From Brotaphodocola catenula (GTDB lineage: Bacteria > Bacillota > Clostridia > Lachnospirales > Lachnospiraceae): a stretch of DNA of 34,225 nt. The stretch's first letter is position 1. The number at the start of each line of letters is the position of its first letter. Positions 24,751-33,995 of the stretch are shown in pieces. A program made the translations under genes and the position numbers. The notes beneath the pieces are model-generated. The model saw only the letters and a program-made list of their open reading frames with translations. It was not told the origin of the DNA and did no database searches. The stretch is taken from positions 1-34,225 of the forward strand of contig JAJEPU010000037.1 in NCBI GenBank assembly GCA_020686985.1, given 5' to 3'.

Positions 24751-26010
24751 ATGAACGAAGAAAATCAGGTATATTTTGTAGACAGTGACAAGCTCCCGCC
24801 AGCTGCTCTTGAGAGGAAGCACCGGCTGGAGCAGGATCCGTCGTTCCGCACGAACCATATGGAATATATGGAGGGAATGCAGATCATTGAGTCTGACATC
24901 AAGGATAAAGTGCTCAAGGCGATGGATGAATTTGATTATAATGCGTACACAGCCAGCGATGTGGAGCGGGCACTCTCCCATGAGTCGTGCACGATTGAGG
25001 ATTTCAAAGCACTTTTGTCTCCGGCAGGCGCACCGTATCTCGAGCAGATGGCGAGAAAGGCAGAGGAGATCACGAAGAATCATTTCGGAAATACAGTCTA
25101 TATTTTTACCCCGCTCTATATCGCAAACTATTGCCAAAACTACTGTATTTACTGCGGGTTTAACTGCTATAACAACATTCGACGCAAAAAACTGACCTTT
25201 GAGGAGATCGAGCACGAGATGCAGGTGATCGCCAAGACCGGAATGGAAGAGATTCTGATACTGACCGGTGAGAGCCGGGCATATTCGGATGTAAAATACA
25301 TCGGGGAAGCTGTGAAGATTGCGAGAAAGTATTTTAAAAACATCGGCATTGAGATTTATCCGGTCAATGTGGACGAGTACAAATATCTCCATGAGTGCGG
25401 AGTGGACTATGTGACCGTCTTCCAGGAGACTTACAACACAGATAAGTATGAGACACTTCACCTGATGGGGCATAAACGCGTCTGGCCATACCGTTTTGAC
25501 TCGCAGGAGCGTGCTCTGATCGGAGGCATGAGGGGAGCGGGATTTTCGGCGCTCTTAGGACTCGATGATTTCCGGAAAGATGCGTTGGCGACCGCGCTCC
25601 ACGTCTACTATATCAACCGCAAATACCCGCATGCAGAGCTTTCCTTGAGCTGTCCGCGCCTGCGCCCGATCGTGAACAATGAAAAGATCAATCCGCGCGA
25701 CGTCGGTGAAAAAGAACTCTGTCAGGTTCTGTGCGCATACCGCATCTTTCTGCCGTTTGCCGGAATCACGGTCTCGAGTCGTGAGAGTGTTTCGTTCCGA
25801 AACGGGATCACAAAAATCTGTGCGACAAAGGTTTCGGCAGGTGTCTCCACCGGAATCGGCGACCATGAGGAGAAGTACGAGGGCAAGGAGGATGCGGATG
25901 TCGGAGATGAGCAGTTTGAGATCAACGATGACCGCTCCTTTCAGACGATGTATGAGGATATGGAGCAGGGCGGATTACAGCCGGTCCTCAACGATTATAT
26001 TTATGTGTAA
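24751..26010 (+). CDS. thiH: Tyrosine lyase ThiH (radical SAM)
   Basis: A 419-residue radical SAM enzyme that cleaves tyrosine to dehydroglycine and p-cresol, feeding ThiG under anaerobic conditions. The iron-sulfur motif CxxxCxxC is C128, C132 and C135 in NYCQNYCIYCGF. ILTGES and the later TVSSRES and DVGDEQFEI pieces fit the ThiH family. ThiH, rather than the oxygen-using glycine oxidase ThiO, agrees with an anaerobe. The ATG follows AAAGAGGAATC. It is the last gene of the operon; thiE, thiC and thiD are absent from the window. A bidirectional terminator follows. Confidence 0.96.
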   Translation: MNEENQVYFVDSDKLPPAALERKHRLEQDPSFRTNHMEYMEGMQIIESDIKDKVLKAMDEFDYNAYTASDVERALSHESCTIEDFKALLSPAGAPYLEQMARKAEEITKNHFGNTVYIFTPLYIANYCQNYCIYCGFNCYNNIRRKKLTFEEIEHEMQVIAKTGMEEILILTGESRAYSDVKYIGEAVKIARKYFKNIGIEIYPVNVDEYKYLHECGVDYVTVFQETYNTDKYETLHLMGHKRVWPYRFDSQERALIGGMRGAGFSALLGLDDFRKDALATALHVYYINRKYPHAELSLSCPRLRPIVNNEKINPRDVGEKELCQVLCAYRIFLPFAGITVSSRESVSFRNGITKICATKVSAGVSTGIGDHEEKYEGKEDADVGDEQFEINDDRSFQTMYEDMEQGGLQPVLNDYIYV

Positions 26011-26098
26011 ATAAAAAATATCACTGCGCTTCTCCATTCTACGTTCAAGTGATGCTCGCGGAGACTTGAACTCCATAAATCAAAAACTTTTATAAATC

Positions 26099-26165
26099 AA
26101 AAACCTCCAACTAACTTCCTGCTGTTGAGATAGAGACTTGACAGGCAAGTTGGCTGGAGGTTTTT
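26099..26165. terminator. Bidirectional terminator between thiH and glgP
   Basis: AAAAACCTCCAACTAACTT pairs with AAGTTGGCTGGAGGTTTTT around a long loop. The A run on one side and T run on the other serve both convergent genes. Just upstream, ATAAATCAAAAAC is repeated at 26075-26087 and 26092-26104. Confidence 0.8.
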
Positions 26166-26232
26166 CTTATGTATTTAATTTATTTAATCGTTAATCCTTC
26201 GCTAAGTTCTGGCTTCAATAGCTTTTTCCAAA

Positions 26233-28494
26233 TTATTTTCCCAGTTTCCAGATATCCTTGTTGTACTCGGCGATTGTGCGGTCGCTGGAGAAGAAGCCTG
26301 CCATTGCGATATTTACAAGGCATCTGCGTCTCCACTCCGTTGGATTCAGCGCATAGTTGGCGAGTGCCTGACCCTTGCGGACAACGTAAGCATTGAAGTC
26401 CGGCAGAGTCTGGAACCAGTCTTTGCTGATCAGCTCGTGCTGGAGACGATTTAAGTTCTCCTCGTGACCGGCAGAGAGCATCTCCTTGGAGGTCAAAAAG
26501 TCGATTGCACGGCGCAGGTTCGGATCGCCCTCATACCACTCGGAAGCCTTATAGTCGCCAAGTTCGTAGCGGTGGATGACCTGATTGGAGGTCTGACCGA
26601 AGATGTAGATGTTGTCGTTTCCGACTCTCTGGCTGATCTCGACATTAGCTCCGTCCATCGTGCCGAGGGTCAGAGCGCCGTTCAGCATGAACTTCATGTT
26701 TCCGGTTCCGGAAGCCTCCTTGGAAGCAAGGCTGATCTGTTCGGAAAGGTCACATGCCGGAATCAGTTTCTCGGCAGCGGTTACGTTGTAGTTCTCCACA
26801 AAGACAACCTGAAGCCACGGAGAAACCGCCGGATCGTTTGCGATGACCTCAGACAGTGCAAGCAGGGCATGAATGATATCCTTTGCGATGATGTAGGCCG
26901 GTGCTGCCTTTGCGCCAAAAATGCTTACAAGCGGAACAGGCGGGAGATGACCTGCCTTGATCTCACAGTACTGGTGAATCAGGTAGAGGAGATTCAACTG
27001 CTGGCGCTTGTACTCGTGCAGACGCTTGGACTGGATGTCAAACATGGCTTCCGGATTTACGGTCACGCCCTGAGTGCGAAGGAGCCAGTCAGCAAGAGCC
27101 TTCTTTGCGGTGGATTTGATCTCGGTGAGCTTATTCAGTACATTCTCATCGTCCGCATAGGTCAGCAGTTTCTCAAGCTCATCGGCATTCTTGCGGAAAC
27201 CGGAACCGATCAGGCTCTCAAGTTCCTCTGCAAGAGCGGGGTTACACTCTAAGAGCCAACGGCGGAACGTGATGCCGTTCGTCTTGTTGTTGAATTTCTC
27301 CGGATAGAGCTCATAGAATCCGTGAAGCTCAGACTCCTCAAGGATCTCGGTGTGCAGGGCAGCAACGCCGTTTGTGGAGTGGGTGAAATGGATATCCATA
27401 TGAGCCATATGAACGCGGTCATCCTTATCAATGATCGCAAGACTCTTGTCTTTCGTGCGCTTGCCAGCGAGCTCGTCGAGCTTTTCGATGATCGGCATCA
27501 GCTGAGGAACAACCTTGTCGAGGTAAGCGCGTGGCCATTTCTCAAGTGCCTCTGCAAGAATCGTGTGGTTCGTGTAAGCGCAGGTCGCAGTCACGATCTC
27601 AACCGCCTCCTCAAACTTGATTCCGTGCTCTCCGAGGAGACGAATCAGTTCCGGGATCACCATGCTCGGATGCGTATCGTTGATCTGGATTGCCGCATAG
27701 TCAGCGAGGTCGTGGTAATTGCATCCGCGTGCAACGCACTCTGCGAGAACGAGCTGAGCACCTGCGCTGACCATCATGTACTGCTGGTAAACTCGCAGGA
27801 GGCGTCCTGCCTCGTCGGAATCATCCGGATAGAGGAAGAGCGTCAGGTTCTTTGCAATCGCGGTCTTGTCAAAGGAAATGCCCTCCTCGACGATGCTCTC
27901 GTCAATCGTGTCAAGGTCAAACAGGTTCAGTGTGTTCGTGCGTCCCTCGTAACCGGTGACAGCCAGCTTGTAAAGGCGGGCAGTGTAGGATTTTCCGGCA
28001 AGTTTTACCGGATAGGTGATGTCAGTCTTCTCAGCCCAGGAGTGCTCGGTCAGCCACGGGTCCGGCAGTTCATTCTGTAAATTATCCTTAAACTGCTGAT
28101 GGAAGAGGCCGAAGTGGTAACGCAGACCGATTCCATCGCCCGGCAGGTTCAGGGTTGCGAGAGAGTCGAGGAAACATGCTGCGAGACGACCAAGACCGCC
28201 GTTTCCAAGAGACGGCTCCGGCTCAACTTCCTCGATTTCACTCAAGGATTTTCCGGCATCTGCGAGGGCAGTGCGAACCTCATCATAGAGACCGAGGTTG
28301 ATCAGGTTGTTGGACAGCAGTTTTCCAATCAGGAACTCTGCACTGATGTAGTAGAGCTTGCGTCCGGTTACCGGAGTTGCCTTCTTTGCGCTGTTCTCAC
28401 GGATCAGATCGAGCAGGGCAAGATAGATCTCCTGATTTGTGCAGTCGGCAAGTGATTTTCCTGTAAGTTTCTGTAACGTTTCTGTCATATTCAT
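26233..28494 (-). CDS. glgP: Glycogen/maltodextrin phosphorylase
   Basis: A 753-residue GT35 enzyme that releases glucose-1-phosphate from alpha-1,4-glucans using phosphate. The pyridoxal phosphate lysine is K601 in ASGTGNMKF. Other signatures are the N-terminal [19 protein letters not shown] and [27 protein letters not shown] and [11 protein letters not shown]. It is shorter at the N-terminus than E. coli GlgP (about 815), which is common in Clostridia. The ATG at 28494 lies 8 bases after GGAGG; the longer in-frame start at 28509 has no ribosome site. It is a single gene, convergent with thiH and divergent from an AraC-type regulator. Confidence 0.95.
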   Translation of the reverse strand: MNMTETLQKLTGKSLADCTNQEIYLALLDLIRENSAKKATPVTGRKLYYISAEFLIGKLLSNNLINLGLYDEVRTALADAGKSLSEIEEVEPEPSLGNGGLGRLAACFLDSLATLNLPGDGIGLRYHFGLFHQQFKDNLQNELPDPWLTEHSWAEKTDITYPVKLAGKSYTARLYKLAVTGYEGRTNTLNLFDLDTIDESIVEEGISFDKTAIAKNLTLFLYPDDSDEAGRLLRVYQQYMMVSAGAQLVLAECVARGCNYHDLADYAAIQINDTHPSMVIPELIRLLGEHGIKFEEAVEIVTATCAYTNHTILAEALEKWPRAYLDKVVPQLMPIIEKLDELAGKRTKDKSLAIIDKDDRVHMAHMDIHFTHSTNGVAALHTEILEESELHGFYELYPEKFNNKTNGITFRRWLLECNPALAEELESLIGSGFRKNADELEKLLTYADDENVLNKLTEIKSTAKKALADWLLRTQGVTVNPEAMFDIQSKRLHEYKRQQLNLLYLIHQYCEIKAGHLPPVPLVSIFGAKAAPAYIIAKDIIHALLALSEVIANDPAVSPWLQVVFVENYNVTAAEKLIPACDLSEQISLASKEASGTGNMKFMLNGALTLGTMDGANVEISQRVGNDNIYIFGQTSNQVIHRYELGDYKASEWYEGDPNLRRAIDFLTSKEMLSAGHEENLNRLQHELISKDWFQTLPDFNAYVVRKGQALANYALNPTEWRRRCLVNIAMAGFFSSDRTIAEYNKDIWKLGK

Positions 28495-28851
28495 AAAAAG
28501 AACCTCCATTCAGGGTTTCCATTAGATTTTAAATTGTTTGCATGTTTCTGATTTCTGTTTTGGCATAAAATTTGGTGTAAGAAGAATTCTCTTGTTTCTT
28601 ACAGCATTGATTATATCGCACAAAACAAGCATAATTCTTGCTTGAAATGGCTAAAAAATGGTACAATACGATCATAATAGGAAGATATCAGCAGAGCTGA
28701 CCAAAATCACGCGCCAGGTCTTTGCGAGTGTCGACTTGAGAAACAATGATAAACACAAGGAGATACAGTCGAAGGTGAGAAAACGTGGGAAAATGCAAAC
28801 ACACATATAATAAATACGCATATCAGAAAAACAGTGGGGAGGAAGAATCAT
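28495..28851. other. Divergent regulatory region of glgP and the AraC-type gene
   Basis: No gene is seen. A TATAAT for glgP lies at 28610-28615 on the minus strand without a good -35. It is followed by an inverted repeat TGTAAGAA-12-TTCTTACA (28576-28603) at the probable start of transcription. A plus-strand promoter lies at 28638-28667 with a leader of about 180 bases to the AraC-type gene. Confidence 0.55.
28638..28667 (+). promoter_or_regulatory. Promoter of the AraC-type gene
   Basis: TTGCTT, an 18-base spacer and TACAAT. Confidence 0.5.
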
Positions 28852-29757
28852 ATGACGCTTATGACAAAGGAAATGGAACACCAGCAAAATTTACAGGAAA
28901 TCAAACAGCACGGTGCGGTGTGGTTTCCATTCAATATTTATCCGTGCACCATTCCGAAGGATTTTCCACAGGTCGCCCTACACTGGCAGGAGAGCATGGA
29001 GATTGTCTTTGTGAAGAAGGGGCAGGGCGTGGTGCAGGCGGGATCGGAAGCCTACCATGCACAGGCTGGTGATATTTATATATTTGCGCCGGGGGTTCTG
29101 CATGCATTGCGACAGGAAAAAAATGAGACGATGGAGTACGAAAATATCATTTTTGATCTGGAACTGCTCGGCGGTGCAGGGGATGTGTGCGCGGAGCGCT
29201 ATCTGATGCCCCTCCAGAGCGGGCGATTTCCGCTTCCGGTCTTTTTGAAGGAGGGAATGGACGGATATGAGCAGGCAAAGGGTTGTCTCTGTGAGGCGGA
29301 GGAGGCGAACCGCACAAAAGAGATGGGATATGAGCTCCTGATCAAGGGGGCACTGTTTCGTTTCCTTGGAATCCTTGTGCTTCATGGCGGGCAGATTGCG
29401 ATTGCGGACACGCCGGATACCAGACGCTTGAAGCAGGTGCTTCAGCTGGTTGCAGAGCGTTTTGGCGGAGCGTTGCACATCGAGGAGGTCGCAGAGCTTT
29501 GTGGTTACAGCAAGAGCCATTTTATGAGATGGTTTCGGAAAATGACGGGGCAGAGTTTTGTCACTTATCTAAACGAACAACGCCTGAGTGCCTCCGCATC
29601 CATGCTCCGTTCGGAAGATTGCACGCAGACGATTCTCGCAATTGCCGGAAAATGCGGGTTTGAAAATCTGTCCTACTTTAACCGGATGTTTAAGCGCAGA
29701 TATGGGATGACACCGAGAGAGTACCGTGGAAAAATTTTAAATACGAAGAATGTGTAA
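28852..29757 (+). CDS. AraC-family transcriptional regulator with cupin sensor domain
   Basis: A 301-residue regulator. The N-terminal part (about 20-110) has a cupin/AraC-sensor pattern: LHWQESMEIVFVKKGQG, AGDIYIFAPGVLHAL. The C-terminal 100 residues hold two helix-turn-helix motifs: HIEEVAELCGYSKSHFMRWFRKMTG and ILAIAGKCGFENLSYFNRMFKRRYGMTPREYR. Such proteins often respond to a sugar. The target is unknown; the adjacent divergent glgP is one possibility. The ATG at 28852 is 8 bases after GGGGAGGA; the in-frame GTG at 28834 would precede that site. Confidence 0.92.
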   Translation: MTLMTKEMEHQQNLQEIKQHGAVWFPFNIYPCTIPKDFPQVALHWQESMEIVFVKKGQGVVQAGSEAYHAQAGDIYIFAPGVLHALRQEKNETMEYENIIFDLELLGGAGDVCAERYLMPLQSGRFPLPVFLKEGMDGYEQAKGCLCEAEEANRTKEMGYELLIKGALFRFLGILVLHGGQIAIADTPDTRRLKQVLQLVAERFGGALHIEEVAELCGYSKSHFMRWFRKMTGQSFVTYLNEQRLSASASMLRSEDCTQTILAIAGKCGFENLSYFNRMFKRRYGMTPREYRGKILNTKNV

Positions 29758-29773
29758 AAGTTATTTATTGTAC

Positions 29774-29789
29774 ACCGGATGTTTAAGCG
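29774..29789. repeat. 16-bp exact copy of the araC 3' coding sequence
   Basis: ACCGGATGTTTAAGCG occurs in the gene at 29681-29696 (coding for part of NRMFKR) and again 17 bases after its stop codon, in the same reading frame. A 9-base tandem repeat AAATGTTCT follows near 29798-29815. It may be the remnant of a local duplication. Confidence 0.6.
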
Positions 29790-29885
29790 AGGAAAGAAAT
29801 GTTCTAAATGTTCTAAACGCTAAACAGTAATGTGTAGAATCGGTGAAAATGTCGCTTAGAAGGTGACCTATTAAAATTTTGAATG

Positions 29886-29894
29886 TGATACAAT
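29886..29894 (+). promoter_or_regulatory. Extended -10 promoter of the HTH gene
   Basis: TGATACAAT with no clear -35. The leader would be about 37 bases. Confidence 0.45.
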
Positions 29895-29937
29895 ATTTTT
29901 CAGTGAAGAGAAAACAGAAACAGGGAGTTTACGATAG

Positions 29938-30513
29938 ATGGATGTACTGGATGAGTGGATATGCGGATTGACGGAATATTTGACGGAAAACAATCAGCCG
30001 ATTGATACAGGAAATTTTAAGAATAAATGGCTGAATCTTTTTCAGAAAAAGGTGAAAAGACCGCAACTGGAAGAGTTCATAAAAGTGGAAAGATCTGATT
30101 CGCCGGAGATTACAAAGCGTGCAGATTACACGAGAAAAGATGTGAAAAATCTTGAGGATCTGATTCAGGAACTCGGGGAAACCTTTCATGAGATGCTGTT
30201 TCGCAAGATCGACGAGAGTGGAATGTCGGACGCGGAGGTTTATAAGAAGGCAAATCTCGATCGAAAGCATTTTTCAAAAATTAGAAATAATCCGGCATAT
30301 CATCCGCGGAAGGGGACGATTCTTGCGCTTGCAATCGCACTGGAACTGGATTTGGAAGAAACGGTGGAATTTCTTGGAAAAGCGGAATATGCGCTTTCAC
30401 CGGGAAATAAAGGCGATCTGATTGTCCGATATTTTATTGATCAGGGAGTGTATGACATTAATGTGATTAATTATGCGTTGGATTACTTTGAACAGCCGAT
30501 GCTTGGAAGTTAA
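29938..30513 (+). CDS. Helix-turn-helix protein of unknown role, first gene of the caspase cluster
   Basis: A 191-residue soluble protein. Residues about 75-160 look like an XRE-type helix-turn-helix region: MSDAEVYKKANLDRKHFSKI, then RKGTILALAIALELDLEETVEFLG. The C-terminal part (GDLIVRYFIDQGVYDINVINYALDYF) is a helical extension that I associate with a clostridial family of small HTH proteins of unknown target. The first 75 residues are charged and helical, with no domain recognised. The ATG follows AGGGAG at 10 bases. It could be the regulator of the downstream genes, or a sensor partner of the caspase; the sequence does not decide. Confidence 0.7.
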   Translation: MDVLDEWICGLTEYLTENNQPIDTGNFKNKWLNLFQKKVKRPQLEEFIKVERSDSPEITKRADYTRKDVKNLEDLIQELGETFHEMLFRKIDESGMSDAEVYKKANLDRKHFSKIRNNPAYHPRKGTILALAIALELDLEETVEFLGKAEYALSPGNKGDLIVRYFIDQGVYDINVINYALDYFEQPMLGS

Positions 30514-30659
30514 AGGAAGATCGAAGAGAGGGGGATCGAATGATGAAAGAGAGAGTAAGGTGGTAGCTGGCAGAAAGATGACAAGAAACGGTGACAGAGC
30601 AGAAAAATGGGAACAGAAAATGATGATGGCTGATGTGATGTGAGAGGAGAAAAGTAGCG

Positions 30660-31007
30660 ATGAAGGAGACGTATATCACAGATCGGGAATTTCAGAATTT
30701 GATGGAGGATCTGACCCAGAAACTCGAAAATGGAGAAATTGGTCAAGCAAAAGAAGATTTGCAGAAAGCCTTGGAGGACGTAAGGGAGAGAAAGTCGTAT
30801 ATTGATCGGACATACCTGTCGCAGTTGAAAGACCAGAAGCGTCGTACCAGGATTTCAGAGATCACAACGATGCTGAACAATATGAACAACGAGCAGGTCG
30901 AAAATGTCTATGTCTATGCGGTGAATGAGTATGATGAGCCGAATCATGAGGCGGTTGCGCTGGACGCAATTATTCGCCTGAGCAGAGAGCGCGGAAAGAA
31001 CGAATAG
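30660..31007 (+). CDS. Small charged helical protein, unknown function
   Basis: A 115-residue soluble protein, nearly all helix. The first half is coiled-coil-like (FQNLMEDLTQKLENGEIGQAKEDLQ, ALEDVRERKSY). The second half has a compact motif, MLNNMNNEQVENVYVYA, then EYDEPNHEAVALDAIIRLS. I do not recognise a named family. The ATG is 10 bases after GAGAGGAG. It stands 146 bases after the HTH gene (30514-30659 is purine-rich with no gene) and 36 bases before the caspase gene. Close spacing suggests that it works with the protease, for example as an adaptor, inhibitor or substrate. That is inference only. Confidence 0.65.
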   Translation: MKETYITDREFQNLMEDLTQKLENGEIGQAKEDLQKALEDVRERKSYIDRTYLSQLKDQKRRTRISEITTMLNNMNNEQVENVYVYAVNEYDEPNHEAVALDAIIRLSRERGKNE

Positions 31008-31043
31008 AATCAGAGCATATGTTTTAAAAATTGAGACGGAATT

Positions 31044-32819
31044 GTGGTGCAGAGAAGGATGATACGAAAGAATAACAGAATCAGGATGGTGCTGGAACGC
31101 ATAAAAAAGCAAACTACGGTCAGAGAAAATAGAAATTTGCTTGAAGAAGAGCAAAAAAGCACTGTACAGAAAAATGGACTGCGGGAAGAAGCAGAATTTC
31201 ATGACGGAGGAGAAAAATATGCCCTGCTTGTGTCGGTTGGAAATTATCAGAAACAGAATCTGGTAGATCTGGTAACGTGGAAATCGGATCTGGATCTGAT
31301 TCAACGTGGACTGACACAGGGATTAAAGCTCAAAGAGGAGAATCTTCGTGCGCTGGGATCGGAAGGATGTGTGTCCGTGCGGGAGCTGGCGCTTGCGATC
31401 CAGAATTTTGCAAAGATGCTCAAGAAAGAGGATACGTTTTTCTTTTATTTTTCCGGTCATGGGCGCAACGGAGAGCTGACATTCAGCGATATGGGGCTTG
31501 CGCTTCCAAGTATTCTGGCTTTTATCGGAGAGCTTCCGTGCAAAAATAAGATTGTGATTCTGGATTGCTGTTATTCCGGTGATTTTCAGACAGAAGGTAC
31601 ACGAGGAATGTCATTGGAGGACAGCGCGGAATCCTTTGCGGGGCATGGAATGGCGATTCTGGCATCCTCCTCCGCGAATGAGGTGTCGCGACTCGATGAG
31701 AGTGGACGCTACAGTCTTTATACAGGAATTGTAAATATGGCAATGCTCTCAAGACGAAATGTTCGGCAGGGGTGTGTTTCTCTTCATGCAATTCAACAGA
31801 ATATTCAGGAACTTATGGAGATCTGGAACAGCCGTTATCCGGAGCACAGACAGCAACCGATCTTTCGCAGCAATATCGGCGGAACGATTTATTTTGAAGT
31901 AGAACCGTGGCATCCACAGAAACCGCAGGAAATAAATGGGATACATAGAGAAAATGAATTTTATACGATCTGTTCCACAAAACCATTGGATACGGCAAAA
32001 CTCAAGCGACTCAGCGTTTTTGTGATTGCAAAAAGAACTTCAGACGGTTCAAGTGACTCACAAGATTTAAAAGACTCAAGCAAGATTTCTCAGTTGACCA
32101 AGAGGATTGTGGAGGAAATCTGTGGGACGGGGCACTATGATGCGATCTGGTGCTATTTTGGTTACGATGAGAGCGACATCATCCATCATCTTTACTATGC
32201 ACACAGCGTCTGGGCAAGAAATGATGAGTTACAGAAAATGTATTTTCGGGCTTCCAAAGATTCTTTCGTGCAGGACGGAATTTGTGTGGTGGAGAATACC
32301 TCCTACCGAATGCTTCGCAGAATGAGGGAAGAGAACCAGGCGGGTTCAGCGCAGAGTGCGGAGCGTGATTCGGAACATTCTGGAAACTTAGGAGAGAAAG
32401 CACCGGGAAAATTATCAGGGGCAAACTTATCGGAAGAAGAATATGTGCTGGAAACGAAAAAGATTCTCGTAGAAGTCGTTTCTCTCGCAGAAAAATTCCT
32501 GGTCAGTTTTCAGGAAGTCGCAAACCATACGATTTCCGCAGAAGAAGTGAAAGTCCATTACCAGGAGTGGAGCCGTCGAGTGAAGACTCTTTATCTTCGA
32601 CTTTCAGATGGAGCAATCCCACCGGATCACTTGTATGCGTGGACGGAGCAGGTTGTGGACGTGGCAGGCTGTGTGACCGATCTGGCAATTCTTCTGGAAG
32701 AACAAAATCGGAGTAACAAGAATGGGTTTGATGAGAGAGGAAGCTGGCTGATGAATCATGCAGTGAAGCAGTATTATGAGGGGCTGGAGAAGTTGAAGGA
32801 GGTGGAGAAAAAGTTATGA
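31044..32819 (+). CDS. Caspase-family (C14) protease with unassigned C-terminal half
   Basis: A 591-residue protein. Residues about 57-285 form a caspase/metacaspase p20-like domain: YALLVSVGNY, the catalytic histidine H139 in FYFSGHGRNG, and the catalytic cysteine C176 in ILDCCYSGDF, then ILASSSANEVS and an SLYTGIV segment. The dyad is intact, so it should be an active cysteine protease, cleaving after Arg or Lys if metacaspase-like, or Asp if caspase-like. Residues 300-425 form a domain I cannot assign (LKRLSVFVIAKR, YDAIWCYFGYDESDI). A hydrophilic linker (about 427-460) and a helical C-terminus follow. No signal peptide or membrane segment is seen. The start is uncertain: GTG at 31044 or 31047, or ATG at 31059, all with weak ribosome sites. 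It is the central gene of the 29.9-34.2 kb cluster. Confidence 0.85.
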   Translation: MVQRRMIRKNNRIRMVLERIKKQTTVRENRNLLEEEQKSTVQKNGLREEAEFHDGGEKYALLVSVGNYQKQNLVDLVTWKSDLDLIQRGLTQGLKLKEENLRALGSEGCVSVRELALAIQNFAKMLKKEDTFFFYFSGHGRNGELTFSDMGLALPSILAFIGELPCKNKIVILDCCYSGDFQTEGTRGMSLEDSAESFAGHGMAILASSSANEVSRLDESGRYSLYTGIVNMAMLSRRNVRQGCVSLHAIQQNIQELMEIWNSRYPEHRQQPIFRSNIGGTIYFEVEPWHPQKPQEINGIHRENEFYTICSTKPLDTAKLKRLSVFVIAKRTSDGSSDSQDLKDSSKISQLTKRIVEEICGTGHYDAIWCYFGYDESDIIHHLYYAHSVWARNDELQKMYFRASKDSFVQDGICVVENTSYRMLRRMREENQAGSAQSAERDSEHSGNLGEKAPGKLSGANLSEEEYVLETKKILVEVVSLAEKFLVSFQEVANHTISAEEVKVHYQEWSRRVKTLYLRLSDGAIPPDHLYAWTEQVVDVAGCVTDLAILLEEQNRSNKNGFDERGSWLMNHAVKQYYEGLEKLKEVEKKL

Positions 32820-32924
32820 TTGATTTTTAGATAAAGAGTAAACGGAATATTTTTATTGAAAAGAGAATGGAAATTTAGATAACGTATGGATGAGTTACGA
32901 AAAAAATATTTGGAGGTAAATGAG

Positions 32925-33368
32925 ATGTTTTGTCCAAAATGTGGTTCAAGTGTGGAAGAGGGAGCAAAGATTTGTCCGAAGTGCGGATTAGATTTCTCTA
33001 CTATAAAGCAGGAACAGAGTGCAAGTGTAGTGATATCTACTGCTACCACCGAGAATCGTTCTGATTCAAGAGACGGAAAGAATGTAGAAGTATCAGAAGA
33101 AAAATTAGATAAAGTATCTGGAAAATGGATTGTAAGATGTACTTATTTTGGATTGGCAGTAGCGGTCTTTATTATGTTTTTTGTGGCAGCGGGAAATATT
33201 GCTTCCGGTGGAACCGAGATTATGAAGATTCAATCGGTTGGTGGAAAAACGCTTGAGGAAGCCTATTATTATGAATTGGGGGCAGTTTATGCAGGATATG
33301 CAATGATTGCTCGTGCATTTGGTGTATTTTGTGCTTCTGTTTTAGTTTGGCTTGGTATGAAAAATTAA
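32925..33368 (+). CDS. Zinc-ribbon membrane protein 1
   Basis: A 147-residue protein. The N-terminal zinc ribbon has C3, C6, C17 and C20 (MFCPKCG...KICPKCG). A polar linker follows (about 28-68), then two hydrophobic segments (about 72-93 and 120-143, the second ending VLVWLGMKN). The ribbon should face the cytoplasm. I start at the ATG at 32925, placed 7 bases after GGAGGT, although the frame opens at 32886. The AT content is higher than in the housekeeping genes. Function unknown; the caspase gene ends 105 bases upstream. Confidence 0.75.
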   Translation: MFCPKCGSSVEEGAKICPKCGLDFSTIKQEQSASVVISTATTENRSDSRDGKNVEVSEEKLDKVSGKWIVRCTYFGLAVAVFIMFFVAAGNIASGGTEIMKIQSVGGKTLEEAYYYELGAVYAGYAMIARAFGVFCASVLVWLGMKN

Positions 33369-33435
33369 GCGAAAAAATTTATTTATAATAACTAAATGAT
33401 AAGTGGATGAGTGGATAAATCAGGGGGGATTTTTG

Positions 33436-33972
33436 ATGAAAATATGCCCGAAGTGTAAGAGGACATATCAGGATGAGTATCAGTTTTGCACGGTGTGTGG
33501 CTGTAATCTTGAAAATAAAAAAACGCATAAGTGGCATAATAAAAGAAATATGCTTATTGGAATGATAGTGGTGAGCATTGCAATAGTTTGTACAGGTTTT
33601 ACGATTTCAGAACAGAAAAAAATAAGCGATACGAGGAAAATGGTTGAAAATCGTAAAAATGAGAAAGCATTAGAAGAGTATAGAAATACGCCGACGAAAT
33701 CAGATTTAAAGGTAAATAATGATTGGACAACGGAAAAAAGTGGTAGCTATATTTATATTAAGGGAAGTGTAACAAATGTAAGTCGCTCTAAGACGATTCG
33801 TTATTTTGAAGTTGAAGCAAAGTTTTGTGACAATTCTGGAAATGTTATAGATTCCGATTGGACAAATGACAGCGAAGAGCTTGAGCCGGGAGAAACTCGA
33901 AAATTTGAAATTATGCATAAATATAGCAAGGATGAAAAAGATATTCGCTTATCTGTGAAAGAAGTAAAATAA
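33436..33972 (+). CDS. Zinc-ribbon membrane protein 2 with FxLYD-like domain
   Basis: A 178-residue protein. The N-terminal zinc ribbon has C4, C7, C18 and C21 (KICPKCK...FCTVCG). One membrane helix lies at about 39-58 (MLIGMIVVSIAIVCTGFTI), then a charged helix, then an extracellular beta-rich domain (about 105-175) of FxLYD type: IYIKGSVTNVS, FEVEAKFCDNSGNVID, ELEPGETRKFEI. The FxLYD fold is often found on the outer face of Gram-positive membrane proteins. The ATG at 33436 is 7 bases after an unusual AGGGGGG. Strongly AT-rich coding sequence. Role unknown. Confidence 0.75.
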   Translation: MKICPKCKRTYQDEYQFCTVCGCNLENKKTHKWHNKRNMLIGMIVVSIAIVCTGFTISEQKKISDTRKMVENRKNEKALEEYRNTPTKSDLKVNNDWTTEKSGSYIYIKGSVTNVSRSKTIRYFEVEAKFCDNSGNVIDSDWTNDSEELEPGETRKFEIMHKYSKDEKDIRLSVKEVK

Positions 33973-33995
33973 AAAAGAAAGCAGGGGGGATAAAA

